Positions 53,632 through 64,000 of a stretch of DNA of 64,000 bases are shown here, piece by piece. The notes beneath the pieces were generated by a model that saw nothing but the letters and a program-made list of their open reading frames with translations, was not told where the DNA came from and did not search any database. The stretch spans positions 372,001 through 436,000 of the forward strand of contig NZ_BMKC01000001.1 in NCBI RefSeq assembly GCF_014643775.1. Reading direction: 5' to 3'. The translations under genes were made by a program, and so were the position numbers. The stretch comes from Arenimonas soli (GTDB lineage Bacteria; Pseudomonadota; Gammaproteobacteria; Xanthomonadales; Xanthomonadaceae). The first letter of the stretch is position 1; each line of letters begins with the position of its first letter.

Positions 53632-54563
53632 GCCAGCCTCTCCCCGGCGCGCACGGCGACGTCGCGTTCCACCAGCCCCCGGTACAGCGCCTGCAGCCTC
53701 GCCACCATGGGCCCGGGCTTGCCGTCGCCGATGACCCGGCCGTCGACTTCGCGCACCGCCACCAGCCCGGCGAAGGTGCCGGTGCAGAAGGCTTCTTCGG
53801 CGGAATAGACGTCGGTGAGCGTGAAGTTCTTCTCGCGCGCCGTGATGTCTTCTTCGGCGCAGGCGCGCAGCACGTTGGCCCGGGTGACGCCGTGCAGGCA
53901 GTAGTCGCCGGTGGAGGTCCAGACCTCGCCGCGGCGCACGATGAAGAAGTGGGTGGAATTGCAGGTGGCGACGAAGCCGTGCGGGTCGAGCATCAGCGCC
54001 TCGTCGGCGCCGGCCTGGGTGGCCTGGATGCAGGCGGTGATGCAGTTGAGCTTGCTGTGGCTGTTCCAGCGCGGGTCCTGCACATCGGGGTAACCCCGGC
54101 GCACGTGCACGGTGAACAGCTTCAGCCCGCGCGCCACCAGTTCGGGCTTGGCCTGCTTGTGCTCGGGAATGATGACGATGGTGGCCGGGCCGGCCGAAGC
54201 GCGCGGGTCCTGGTAGGGCGTGCGCTTGGGGCCGCGGGTGACCATCAGCCGCAGGTGCACGCCGTCGTGCATGTCGTTGGCGGCCAGGGTCTCGCGGATG
54301 GCGGCCTCCAGGCCCCGGCGGTCGAGGCCGATGTCCAGGGCGATGGCCCGGGCGCCTTCGAACAGGCGGTCGAGGTGTTCGTCCAGGAAAACCGGCTGGC
54401 CCCCGACCACCCGCAGGCCTTCCCAGACCCCGTCGCCCAGCACGAAGCCGCTGTCGAACACCGACACCGTGGCCTCGGCCCGGGGCAGCAGGCGGCCGTT
54501 GATCCATATCCGGATATCGGCATTGCGGGGGTCGTCGTGGAATTCGTGCACGCTCTGGGCCAT
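53628..54563 (-). CDS. Class IV PLP aminotransferase (IlvE/DAT-like)
   Basis: 311 residues. Fold type [18 protein letters not shown] near the N-terminus, PLP lysine Lys171 in [12 protein letters not shown], and the C-terminal [14 protein letters not shown] phosphate site. NSHSK with a following cysteine differs from the IlvE KxxNYxxN pattern, so a branched-chain substrate is not certain. Overlaps the sulfotransferase gene by four bases. Diverges from thrS across a 250-bp regulatory gap. Confidence 0.88.
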   Translation of the reverse strand: MAQSVHEFHDDPRNADIRIWINGRLLPRAEATVSVFDSGFVLGDGVWEGLRVVGGQPVFLDEHLDRLFEGARAIALDIGLDRRGLEAAIRETLAANDMHDGVHLRLMVTRGPKRTPYQDPRASAGPATIVIIPEHKQAKPELVARGLKLFTVHVRRGYPDVQDPRWNSHSKLNCITACIQATQAGADEALMLDPHGFVATCNSTHFFIVRRGEVWTSTGDYCLHGVTRANVLRACAEEDITAREKNFTLTDVYSAEEAFCTGTFAGLVAVREVDGRVIGDGKPGPMVARLQALYRGLVERDVAVRAGERLA

Positions 54564-54627
54564 GCGGGGCTCTCCCTGGGACTGCCCCGAGTCTAGCCCG
54601 ACGACCCCGGTTTCCGGGGCGGATTCA

Positions 54628-54656
54628 TTGACTTGGCGGGCTCCCGGCCCTACCTT
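54628..54656 (+). promoter_or_regulatory. Promoter of the thrS operon
   Basis: TTGACT (54628-54633) and TACCTT (54651-54656), spacer 17 bp; predicted start near 54663, giving a ~150-nt leader that contains the leader peptide and attenuator. Confidence 0.65.
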
Positions 54657-54712
54657 TGCACCCGTAACCGGCAGAAAAGGTGGCCCCGGGAAACCGGCGC
54701 CGAGCGTGCGAC

Positions 54713-54736
54713 ATGGACACTACCCTGACTCCGTAG
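54713..54736 (+). CDS. Putative thrS leader peptide (MDTTLTP)
   Basis: Seven codons, ATG GAC ACT ACC CTG ACT CCG, then TAG: Met-Asp-Thr-Thr-Leu-Thr-Pro. Three of seven residues are threonine, the substrate of the enzyme encoded downstream. It ends seven bases before a segment able to form an antiterminator. The ribosome site is weak (CCGAG). Too short for coding statistics; the case rests on placement. Confidence 0.55.
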   Translation: MDTTLTP

Positions 54737-54742
54737 ACGAAA

Positions 54743-54785
54743 GGCCAGGCTTCGCATCCGCGAGGGCGCCTGGCGCCCTTTTTTA
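54743..54785 (+). terminator. Transcription attenuator upstream of thrS
   Basis: Terminator hairpin AGGGCG-CCTGG-CGCCCT (54763-54779) with a run of six T (54779-54784), 29 bases before the thrS ATG. The preceding GCCAGGC (54744-54750) is complementary to GCCTGGC (54768-54774) inside the terminator, so the two foldings exclude each other. Confidence 0.72.
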
Positions 54786-54813
54786 TTGCCCGAGGTTCGT
54801 TCCAAGACCCGCC

Positions 54814-56721
54814 ATGATCAACATCACGCTCCCCGACGGCAGCCGCCGTCCGTTCGAAAACCCCGTCACGGTCGCCGACGTCGCCGCCTCCATCGGCCCC
54901 GGCCTGGCCAAGGCCGCCCTGGGCGGCAAGGTCGACGGCAAGCTGGTGGACGCCAGCTTCCTGATCGAAAACGACGCCGCGCTCGAAATCGTCACCGACA
55001 AGCATCCAGACGCCCTGGACGTGCTGCGCCACTCCACGGCCCACCTGCTGGCCCAGGCCGTGCAGCGCCTGTTCCCGGGCGCCCAGGTCACCATCGGCCC
55101 GACGATCGACAACGGCTTTTATTACGACTTCGCCTACGAGCGCCCGTTCACGCCCGAAGACCTGCCGGCCATCGAGGCCGAGATGCAAAAGATCGTGAAG
55201 GAAGCCCTGCCGGTCATCCGCAGCGTCAAGACGCGCGACGAGGCCGTGGCTTTCTTCAAGGGCATGGGCGAGCACTACAAGGCCGAGATCATCGAATCGA
55301 TCCCGGCCAATGAAGACCTGTCGCTGTATTCGCAGGGCGAGTTCACCGACCTGTGCCGCGGCCCGCACGTGCCGGGCACCGACAAGCTGCGCGCGTTCAA
55401 GCTGATGAAGGTGGCCGGCGCTTACTGGCGCGGCGACCACAACAACCAGATGCTCAGCCGCATCTACGGCACCGCCTGGCTCAACGACAAGGACCTCAAG
55501 GCCTACCTGCACCAGCTCGAGGAAGCCGAAAAGCGCGACCACCGCCGCATCGCCAAGCAGCTGGGCCTGTTCCACATCCAGGAAGAAGCCCCGGGCCTGG
55601 TGTTCTGGCATCCCAAGGGCTGGGCGCTGTGGCAGGTGGTGGAGCAGTACATGCGCCGCGTCTACCGCAGCTCGGGCTACGACGAAGTGCGCTGCCCGCA
55701 GATCCTGGACGTGTCCCTGTGGAAGAAGTCCGGCCACTGGGACAACTACAAGGAAAACATGTTCTTCACCGAGTCGGAGAAGCGCACGTACGCGCTGAAG
55801 CCGATGAACTGCCCGGGCCACGTGCAGGTCTTCAACCAGGGCCTGCACAGCTACCGCGACCTGCCAATCCGATACGGCGAGTTCGGCGCCTGCCACCGCA
55901 ACGAGCCCTCGGGCGCGCTGCACGGCATCCTGCGCGTGCGCGGCTTCACCCAGGACGACGGCCACGTGTTCTGCACCGAAGACCAGGTCGAGGCCGAGGT
56001 CACCGCCTTCCACCGGCAGGCGCTGCGGGTCTACGCCGACTTCGGCTTCTCCGACGTGCAGATCAAGATCGCCCTGCGCCCGGACAACCGGCTGGGCGAC
56101 GACGCCACCTGGGACAAGGCCGAGGCCGCCCTGCGCGCCGCCCTGTCGTCCTGCGGGGTCGCCTGGGAAGAACTGCCGGGCGAGGGCGCCTTCTACGGCC
56201 CCAAGATCGAATACCACCTCAAGGACGCCATCGGCCGGACCTGGCAGCTGGGCACCATGCAGGTCGATTTCATGATGCCGGCCCGCCTGGGCGCCGAATA
56301 CGTGGACGAGGCCAGCCAGCGCCGGCACCCGGTCATGCTGCACCGCGCCATCGTCGGCTCCATGGAGCGTTTCATCGGCATCCTGGTCGAAAACCACGCC
56401 GGCGCCTTCCCGGCCTGGCTGGCCCCGGTGCAGGCCGTGGTGCTCAACATCACCGATGCCCAGGCCGATTGGGTCGAGTCGGTCCGGAAAACCCTTGCGA
56501 ATCAAGGCGTCAGGGTCCAGGCCGATTTGCGGAACGAGAAGATCGGCTATAAAATCCGCGAGCACACGCTTCAGAAGATCCCCTACCTGCTGGTGGTTGG
56601 AGACCGCGAGAAGGAAAATGGGATGATCGCGGTGCGCACGCGTTCGGGGGAAGATCTGGGGACCATGAAGGTCGAAGACTTCCTGGCGCGCCTGCATGAA
56701 GAGAGTGGCCCGGTCGCCTGA
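54814..56721 (+). CDS. thrS: Threonyl-tRNA synthetase
   Basis: 635 residues. TGS domain (about 1-62), editing domain with [11 protein letters not shown] and the DLCRGPHVP zinc-like site, class II catalytic core with [27 protein letters not shown] (motif 2) and [15 protein letters not shown] (motif 3), and the anticodon-binding domain to the end. First structural gene of thrS-infC-rpmI-rplT-pheS-pheT-ihfA. An attenuator with a Thr-rich leader peptide precedes it, unlike the translational autoregulation known in E. coli. Confidence 0.97.
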   Translation: MINITLPDGSRRPFENPVTVADVAASIGPGLAKAALGGKVDGKLVDASFLIENDAALEIVTDKHPDALDVLRHSTAHLLAQAVQRLFPGAQVTIGPTIDNGFYYDFAYERPFTPEDLPAIEAEMQKIVKEALPVIRSVKTRDEAVAFFKGMGEHYKAEIIESIPANEDLSLYSQGEFTDLCRGPHVPGTDKLRAFKLMKVAGAYWRGDHNNQMLSRIYGTAWLNDKDLKAYLHQLEEAEKRDHRRIAKQLGLFHIQEEAPGLVFWHPKGWALWQVVEQYMRRVYRSSGYDEVRCPQILDVSLWKKSGHWDNYKENMFFTESEKRTYALKPMNCPGHVQVFNQGLHSYRDLPIRYGEFGACHRNEPSGALHGILRVRGFTQDDGHVFCTEDQVEAEVTAFHRQALRVYADFGFSDVQIKIALRPDNRLGDDATWDKAEAALRAALSSCGVAWEELPGEGAFYGPKIEYHLKDAIGRTWQLGTMQVDFMMPARLGAEYVDEASQRRHPVMLHRAIVGSMERFIGILVENHAGAFPAWLAPVQAVVLNITDAQADWVESVRKTLANQGVRVQADLRNEKIGYKIREHTLQKIPYLLVVGDREKENGMIAVRTRSGEDLGTMKVEDFLARLHEESGPVA

Positions 56722-56758
56722 AGGCGACCGGTACTGGAACCCAATAGGAATCAAGCGA

Positions 56759-57286
56759 ATCAACAGCTCAGCCCACGATAAGCGAAACCGCAAGAACCTC
56801 GAGATCCGCGTCCCGCGTGTCCGCGTGATCGGATTGGACGGCGAAATGGTCGGCGTGCTCACGCGCGACGAAGCCATTGCGCTGGCCGAGGAATCCGGCG
56901 TCGACCTGGTGGAAATCCAGCCGACCGCCGAACCGCCGGTCTGCCGCATCATGGATTTCGGCAAGTACATGTTCGACCTGCAGAAGAAGGCGAACGCGGC
57001 CAAGAAGAAGCAGAAGATCGTCGAGATCAAGGAACTCAAGTTCCGCCCGACCACCGACGACGGCGACTACAACATCAAGCTGCGCAACCTCCGCCGGTTC
57101 CTGGAGGAAGGCGACAAGGTCAAGGTCAACATCCGCTTCAAGGGCCGCGAAATGGCCCACCAGGAGCTGGGCCTTGAAATGGCCAAGCGCATCGAGGCCG
57201 ACCTGGGCGAAGACGTGGTCGTCGAGCAGCGCCCCCGCCTCGAGGGCCGCCAGATGATCATGATGGTCGCGCCCAAGAAGAAATAA
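56759..57286 (+). CDS. infC: Translation initiation factor IF-3, non-canonical start
   Basis: Binds 30S subunits and proofreads start codons. From the ATC at 56759 the protein has 175 residues, starting (M)[18 protein letters not shown], and an AGGA lies nine bases upstream. No ATG, GTG or TTG exists between the thrS stop and the conserved N-terminus; the only upstream ATG (56696) is inside thrS. AUU/AUC/AUA starts are the family's known device for IF-3 autoregulation. Motifs [42 protein letters not shown] are split over the two domains; [12 protein letters not shown] ends it. ATC 56750 and ATA 56744 are alternatives. Confidence 0.93.
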   Translation: MNSSAHDKRNRKNLEIRVPRVRVIGLDGEMVGVLTRDEAIALAEESGVDLVEIQPTAEPPVCRIMDFGKYMFDLQKKANAAKKKQKIVEIKELKFRPTTDDGDYNIKLRNLRRFLEEGDKVKVNIRFKGREMAHQELGLEMAKRIEADLGEDVVVEQRPRLEGRQMIMMVAPKKK

Positions 57287-57513
57287 GCCGGGCGCTACCC
57301 AAGTCCCTGCTTTTGTTGCATAATTCGCGGCTCGCCGGGTTCCCGGCGGGTCCCCGGTGCGGCATCCGGGCCCGGTTCATCGGGCGAAGCCGTCATGGAC
57401 CTGTCCTTGGTTTCGTTTGGAATCAAGGACTTACAAGCCGGCACGGGCAGGACGGAAAGTGTGGCGCAAGCCACCGCCCAGGCCAGTAATCAAATATCCC
57501 AAAGGGACTTCCC
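57287..57513 (+). promoter_or_regulatory. infC-rpmI intergenic leader
   Basis: 227 bp without a gene. It holds an AT-rich spot (TTGCATAATTC, 57319-57329) that may be an internal -10, several GC-rich stems, and a hairpin-prone CCTTGG/CAAGG segment. In E. coli ribosomal protein L20 represses rpmI-rplT translation through an RNA structure in this interval; the same is possible but no specific L20 site was identified. Confidence 0.4.
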
Positions 57514-57717
57514 ATGGCCAAGACCAAGATCAAGACCAATCGGGCGGCCGCCAAGCGCTTCCGGAAGACTGCTTCCGGCAAGTTCAAGGCTGGCCACGCC
57601 AACCGTAGCCACATCCTCACCAAGAAGAGCACCAAGCGTAAGCGCAATCTCCGCCAGACGAACCACGTCCGCGCCGAAGATTCCGGTCGCCTGATGCGCC
57701 AGCTGCCCTATCTCTGA
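57514..57717 (+). CDS. rpmI: 50S ribosomal protein L35
   Basis: 67 residues, very basic. [18 protein letters not shown] opens it and [12 protein letters not shown] lies in the middle, the family pattern. An AAAGGGA ribosome site precedes the ATG. Thirteen bases before rplT. Confidence 0.97.
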   Translation: MAKTKIKTNRAAAKRFRKTASGKFKAGHANRSHILTKKSTKRKRNLRQTNHVRAEDSGRLMRQLPYL

Positions 57718-57730
57718 GGAGGACTGAACC

Positions 57731-58090
57731 ATGGCACGAGTCAAGCGTGGTGTAACGGCGCGCCGCCGTCACAAGAAAATCATCAAGCTCGCGAAGGGTT
57801 ATTACAACGCCCGTCGCAAGGTCTTCCGCGTCGCCAAGCAGGCCGTCACCAAGGCCCAGCAGTACGCGTACATCGGCCGCAAGCAGAAGAAGCGCCAGTT
57901 CCGCAGCCTGTGGATCGTGCGCATCAACGCCGCGGCCCGCATGCACGGCCTGAGCTACAGCCGCTTCATGAATGGGCTGCTCAAGGCGAACGTCACCCTG
58001 GACCGCAAGGCCCTGGCCGACATCGCCATCCACGATCCCGCCGCGTTTGGCGCGATCGCCGAGCAGGCCAAGCGCGCTCTCGCGGCGTAA
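57731..58090 (+). CDS. rplT: 50S ribosomal protein L20
   Basis: 119 residues. [32 protein letters not shown] and [16 protein letters not shown] are diagnostic; length matches the family. GAGGA stands before the ATG. In many bacteria it is also the repressor of its own operon. Confidence 0.98.
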   Translation: MARVKRGVTARRRHKKIIKLAKGYYNARRKVFRVAKQAVTKAQQYAYIGRKQKKRQFRSLWIVRINAAARMHGLSYSRFMNGLLKANVTLDRKALADIAIHDPAAFGAIAEQAKRALAA

Positions 58091-61557
<3,467 letters not shown>

Positions 61558-61591
61558 TGTTCGCCGGCAACGGCGGGTTACAGGGGATGTT

Positions 61592-61891
61592 ATGGCACTG
61601 ACCAAGGCCGAAATGGCAGAGCGACTGTTCGAGGAGGTTGGCTTGAACAAGCGCGAGGCCAAGGAATTCGTGGACTCCTTCTTCGATGCGTTGCGGGAGG
61701 CGCTGGAGCGTGGGCAGCAGGTCAAGCTGTCGGGCTTTGGCAACTTCGACCTGCGCCAGAAGAACCAGCGTCCCGGCCGCAACCCCAAGACCGGCGAGGA
61801 GATCCCCATCTCCGCCCGCACCGTCGTGACCTTCCGTCCGGGCCAGAAGCTGAAGGAGCGCGTGGAAGCCTATGCTGGATCCAGGCAGTAA
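61592..61891 (+). CDS. ihfA: Integration host factor alpha subunit
   Basis: 99 residues, same as E. coli. [23 protein letters not shown], then the DNA-bending arm with [21 protein letters not shown] (the intercalating proline in RPGRNP). Follows pheT by 34 bases in the conserved pheST-ihfA order. Its last 20 bases overlap the MerR gene. Confidence 0.97.
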   Translation: MALTKAEMAERLFEEVGLNKREAKEFVDSFFDALREALERGQQVKLSGFGNFDLRQKNQRPGRNPKTGEEIPISARTVVTFRPGQKLKERVEAYAGSRQ

Positions 61892-62228
61892 CCGGGAACT
61901 CCCGCCGATCCCGGCGAAGCGCTACTTCACCATTGGTGAGGTCAGCGAGCTCTGCGACGTCAAGCCGCACGTGCTGCGCTACTGGGAAACCGAATTCGGC
62001 AGCCTCAAGCCGGTCAAGCGCCGCGGCAACCGCCGCTATTACCAGCGACACGACGTGCTGATGATCCGCCAGATCCGCGGCCTGCTGTACGAAGAGGGCT
62101 ACACCATCTCCGGTGCCCGCCAGCGCCTGGAAGGCGAGACCGGGCGCATGGAAAACTCCATGACCGCCCAGGTGGTCAAGCAGGTCCGGATGGAGCTCGA
62201 GGAAGTCCTGAACCTGCTCAAGCGGTAA
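61872..62228 (+). CDS. MerR-family transcriptional regulator
   Basis: 118 residues. Winged helix-turn-helix [25 protein letters not shown] followed by [30 protein letters not shown] and a short C-terminal coiled coil ending [11 protein letters not shown]. No effector domain or cysteine metal site beyond the HTH, so target and signal are unknown. The ihfA-merR pair, overlapping by 20 bp here, is conserved in many gammaproteobacteria. Confidence 0.93.
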   Translation: MLDPGSNRELPPIPAKRYFTIGEVSELCDVKPHVLRYWETEFGSLKPVKRRGNRRYYQRHDVLMIRQIRGLLYEEGYTISGARQRLEGETGRMENSMTAQVVKQVRMELEEVLNLLKR

Positions 62229-62245
62229 CAAGATTCTCGCCCGAC

Positions 62246-62258
62246 GGCGCTCCTACAA
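62246..62258. repeat. Half REP-like fragment
   Basis: GGCGCTCCTACAA, identical to part of the right terminal repeat of composite repeat copy B (33276-33288). No partner arm nearby; a remnant only. Confidence 0.45.
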
Positions 62259-62273
62259 GAGCCCGGCTTCGCG

Positions 62274-62279
62274 TATAAT
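62274..62279 (+). promoter_or_regulatory. -10 element of tRNA-Pro
   Basis: Perfect TATAAT 34 bp before the tRNA, followed by a GC-rich discriminator. No clear -35. Confidence 0.55.
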
Positions 62280-62312
62280 CGCCAGCCCGGCCTCGGCCGG
62301 GACCACACGAAT

Positions 62313-62389
62313 CGGGGCGTAGCGCAGCCTGGTAGCGCACTAGCATGGGGTGCTAGGGGTCGTGAGTTCGAATCTCACCGTCCCGACCA
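62313..62389 (+). tRNA. tRNA-Pro (GGG)
   Basis: 77-nt cloverleaf: acceptor CGGGGCG with CGTCCCG (one G-U pair), anticodon stem CTAGC/GCTAG around ATGGGGT with GGG, T-arm GTGAGTTCGAATCTCAC, encoded CCA. Its last 15 bases overlap the end of the convergent CPBP gene. Confidence 0.97.
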
Positions 62390-63247
62390 ATTCGTGGCAA
62401 GGCCGCCCGACTCCCCACGGGCCGGCGAAAGCAGACCCGCCGAAAGGCGGGTTTTTGCTTTCCGGTGCAGCACGACGGCCACGGCTGCTACCGCCAGCGA
62501 ACCCATCAGCAGCCACATCGTCGGTCCCGGTCCCTGCGGCTCGAACAGCAGCGTCGGGGCATTGCCCAGCGCGTGCACGCCGACCACGACGAACAGGTTG
62601 CGGGTGGCGGCGTAAAGCAGCACGAACACCAGGCCGATCAGGAACAAGCCCAGTACCGCCATCGCGATCTCCGACGGCGCGGCGCCGCGGTAGGCCAGGA
62701 TCGGCACGTGCATCAGCCCGAACAGCGCCTGCGACAGCAGCGCCGCCACCAGCGCGCCGCGCCTTCCGCCGCCCAGCCGCGCCTTCAGCTGGGGCCACAG
62801 GTAGCCACGGAACACGGTTTCTTCCATCAGCGCGGTGCCCAGCAGCTGCGCCAGCAGCGGGCCGAGGGCAAACCCCAGTCCCTTGGCCCAGGCGCCGTGC
62901 GCCACCAGCGGCGCGTCTGCAAGCTGGGCGCCAAGCAGCGTGCCGCCCTGCACCAGCAGCCACAGCAGGGCGGTCAGCAGCAGGGCCGGCGGCAGGTCAC
63001 GGGCCCGCCAGCCCAGGGCGGCCAGGGACTGGTGGCCGGGCCAGCGCAGGATCGCCAGCTGCACCAGGCCGATCGAACCCGAGGCCAGCAGCGTGATGGA
63101 CAGCCAGCCGCCGGTGGCCGCCTGCAAATCCGCCAACGGCTGCATCGGAAACGCCGGCGACACGAACCACAGCATCGCCAGCACCGTCCAGGCGGCGAGC
63201 CAGGCGAAGGCCGGGGCAGGGGAAATCAGGGCAGTGCGCGGCGCCAT
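62375..63247 (-). CDS. CPBP family intramembrane protease
   Basis: 290 residues, about eight transmembrane helices. CPBP/Abi motifs: EETVFRGYLW (EExxxR), FGLMHVP and GVHALGNAP, the presumed metal-binding Glu/His set. Members cleave CAAX or membrane peptides, or act in bacteriocin immunity; substrate unknown. The last ~30 residues (from HRKAKTRLSAG on) are encoded by the antisense of the tRNA-Pro terminator and tRNA 3' end, and are unlikely to be conserved. Confidence 0.85.
   Translation of the reverse strand: MAPRTALISPAPAFAWLAAWTVLAMLWFVSPAFPMQPLADLQAATGGWLSITLLASGSIGLVQLAILRWPGHQSLAALGWRARDLPPALLLTALLWLLVQGGTLLGAQLADAPLVAHGAWAKGLGFALGPLLAQLLGTALMEETVFRGYLWPQLKARLGGGRRGALVAALLSQALFGLMHVPILAYRGAAPSEIAMAVLGLFLIGLVFVLLYAATRNLFVVVGVHALGNAPTLLFEPQGPGPTMWLLMGSLAVAAVAVVLHRKAKTRLSAGLLSPARGESGGLATNWSGR
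62435..62457 (+). terminator. Intrinsic terminator after tRNA-Pro
   Basis: ACCCGCC-GAAA-GGCGGGT (62435-62452) followed by TTTTT. It lies within the 3' coding region of the opposite-strand CPBP gene. Confidence 0.88.
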
Positions 63248-63405
63248 GGCGTGGACATCGGTTTTGGTGAACGCAGGATTCCACGCGCCGCCGGGCCCCG
63301 CCTGTCCCGCCGGTCATCGGGACTTGCGGCAGGGTCGGGTGAAGGGTGACGCAGTCGCCGGCCACCGGGGTCCCCGGCACGTTAGGATGCGGGCAGGAGG
63401 TGCGG

Positions 63406-64000
63406 ATGACGAGCAGGCAGGTGTTGTCGATGCAATCGGGTTCGTGGCGGTCGTGGTTGCTGCATCCGCTGCTGCTGCTGCTCTGGCTGGGCAGTTTCCT
63501 GCTGGCCGCCGCGCTTGAACACGCCCCGCATGCCAGCCTCTGGTTCCCGCCGGCGGCGGTCACTTTCACCGGCTTGTACTGCATGGGCTGGCGGGCGGTG
63601 CCGGCGATCTTCGTCGCCTGCGTGCTGGGCACCTACCTGACCGAAGTCTCCAACCAGGGCGATGTGCGCCTGGGTGTGCTGGCTTCGTCCAGCCTGGTGT
63701 TCGCATTGATCCACACCGGGGCCTACGCCCTGCCGGCGATGATGCTGCGCCGCCTGGCGCCATTGGCGCTGACGGAACTGACCCTGCGGGCGGTTTCGCA
63801 ATTCCTGCTGCTCGGCGCGCTGGGTGCGCTGCTGGCTGCCGTATTGGGCGTGCTGGGGCTGAGCCAGACCGAGCTGCTTGAAGCCCCGGACATCTTCGAA
63901 CTGGCCTCGGCCTGGTGGATCGGGGATTACGCGGCCCTGGTGACCCTGGCGCCCTTCCTCGCCCTGCTGCTGCGGCACACAGGCGCCCCCGGCGACGTGA
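63406..64000 (+). CDS. MASE1-domain membrane protein (3' end beyond window)
   Basis: 198 codons visible, open to the last base. AGGAGG lies six bases before the ATG at 63406. Multiple transmembrane helices with LWFPPAAVTFTGLYCMGWRAVP (split across helices 2-3), GTYLTEVSN and ASAWWIGDYAALVTLAPFLALL match the MASE1 sensory domain usually fused to GGDEF, EAL or histidine-kinase outputs. The output domain lies outside the window. Divergent from the CPBP gene across 158 bp in which nothing else was seen. Confidence 0.82.
   Translation, partial: MTSRQVLSMQSGSWRSWLLHPLLLLLWLGSFLLAAALEHAPHASLWFPPAAVTFTGLYCMGWRAVPAIFVACVLGTYLTEVSNQGDVRLGVLASSSLVFALIHTGAYALPAMMLRRLAPLALTELTLRAVSQFLLLGALGALLAAVLGVLGLSQTELLEAPDIFELASAWWIGDYAALVTLAPFLALLLRHTGAPGDV

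Noticed and set aside
53628-54563. Naming the class IV aminotransferase ilvE
   Set aside because: The residues around the PLP lysine and the partnership with a sulfotransferase-fold protein differ from IlvE; a general call is safer.

Overview
The window is high-GC (roughly 68-70 %), densely packed gammaproteobacterial chromosome. Gene content and protein style point to Lysobacteraceae (Xanthomonadaceae), of the Arenimonas/Thermomonas/Luteimonas/Lysobacter kind: an Oar-like TonB receptor, the petABC order, sspAB after petC, a fimT-pilVWXY1E minor pilin operon, and single-subunit quinol NO reductase with NnrS and an Fnr/Anr regulator. Assignment is from remembered family resemblance, not a search. 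No prophage, insertion sequence, CRISPR array or plasmid gene was seen.

Layout. 1-4.1 kb: nadA (cut by the left edge), nadB, fabA, fabB on the + strand. 4.1-17.9 kb: an anaerobic/nitric-oxide region on the - strand: ubiUV, ubiD, a Cds1-like cysteine desulfhydrase, a PLP decarboxylase, sirB2, nnrS, norB, fnr and hemN, plus a divergent DnrO-like gene. Four TTGAC-N4-GTCAA-type boxes precede ubiU, nnrS, norB and hemN, each 22-23 bp from an xAxxAT hexamer, which is the class II FNR promoter layout; the regulator gene lies in the same region, downstream of hemN. 17.9-23.7 kb: miaB-phoH-ybeY-corC-DUF4105-corA operon. 23.9-29 kb: a lytic transglycosylase, petABC (cytochrome bc1), sspAB. 29-36.7 kb: an FHA protein, nadC, a Trm112-like protein, purEK, an orphan ABC ATPase, sodB, grxD, an SDR and a MarC protein. 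36.9-41.7 kb: the Oar-like receptor and ppnN. 41.7-50.2 kb: a FimS/AlgZ-like kinase divergent from the type IV minor pilin operon, tRNA-Asn and a stray fimT/gspH. 50.3-54.6 kb: uvrB, a small secreted protein, tRNA-Val, a coupled sulfotransferase/aminotransferase pair. 54.6-62.4 kb: thrS-infC-rpmI-rplT-pheS-pheT-ihfA-merR and tRNA-Pro. The right end holds a CPBP protease and the start of a MASE1 protein.

Most notable: (1) the shared FNR-type promoters and the nnrS-sirB2-decarboxylase-Cds1-like-ubiD operon, which place NO sensing or detoxification, possible H2S production and oxygen-independent ubiquinone synthesis under one regulator; (2) a ~0.5-kb composite palindromic repeat in two inverted copies (15.2-15.6 and 32.8-33.3 kb), built of 110-bp elements with 29-bp arms whose sequence co-varies, and whose terminal repeats supply the stop codons of purK and of the ABC ATPase; (3) a thrS attenuator with a Thr-rich leader peptide MDTTLTP; (4) an apparent clean 14-residue in-frame loss in pheS of a highly conserved active-site segment; (5) infC without a conventional start codon.
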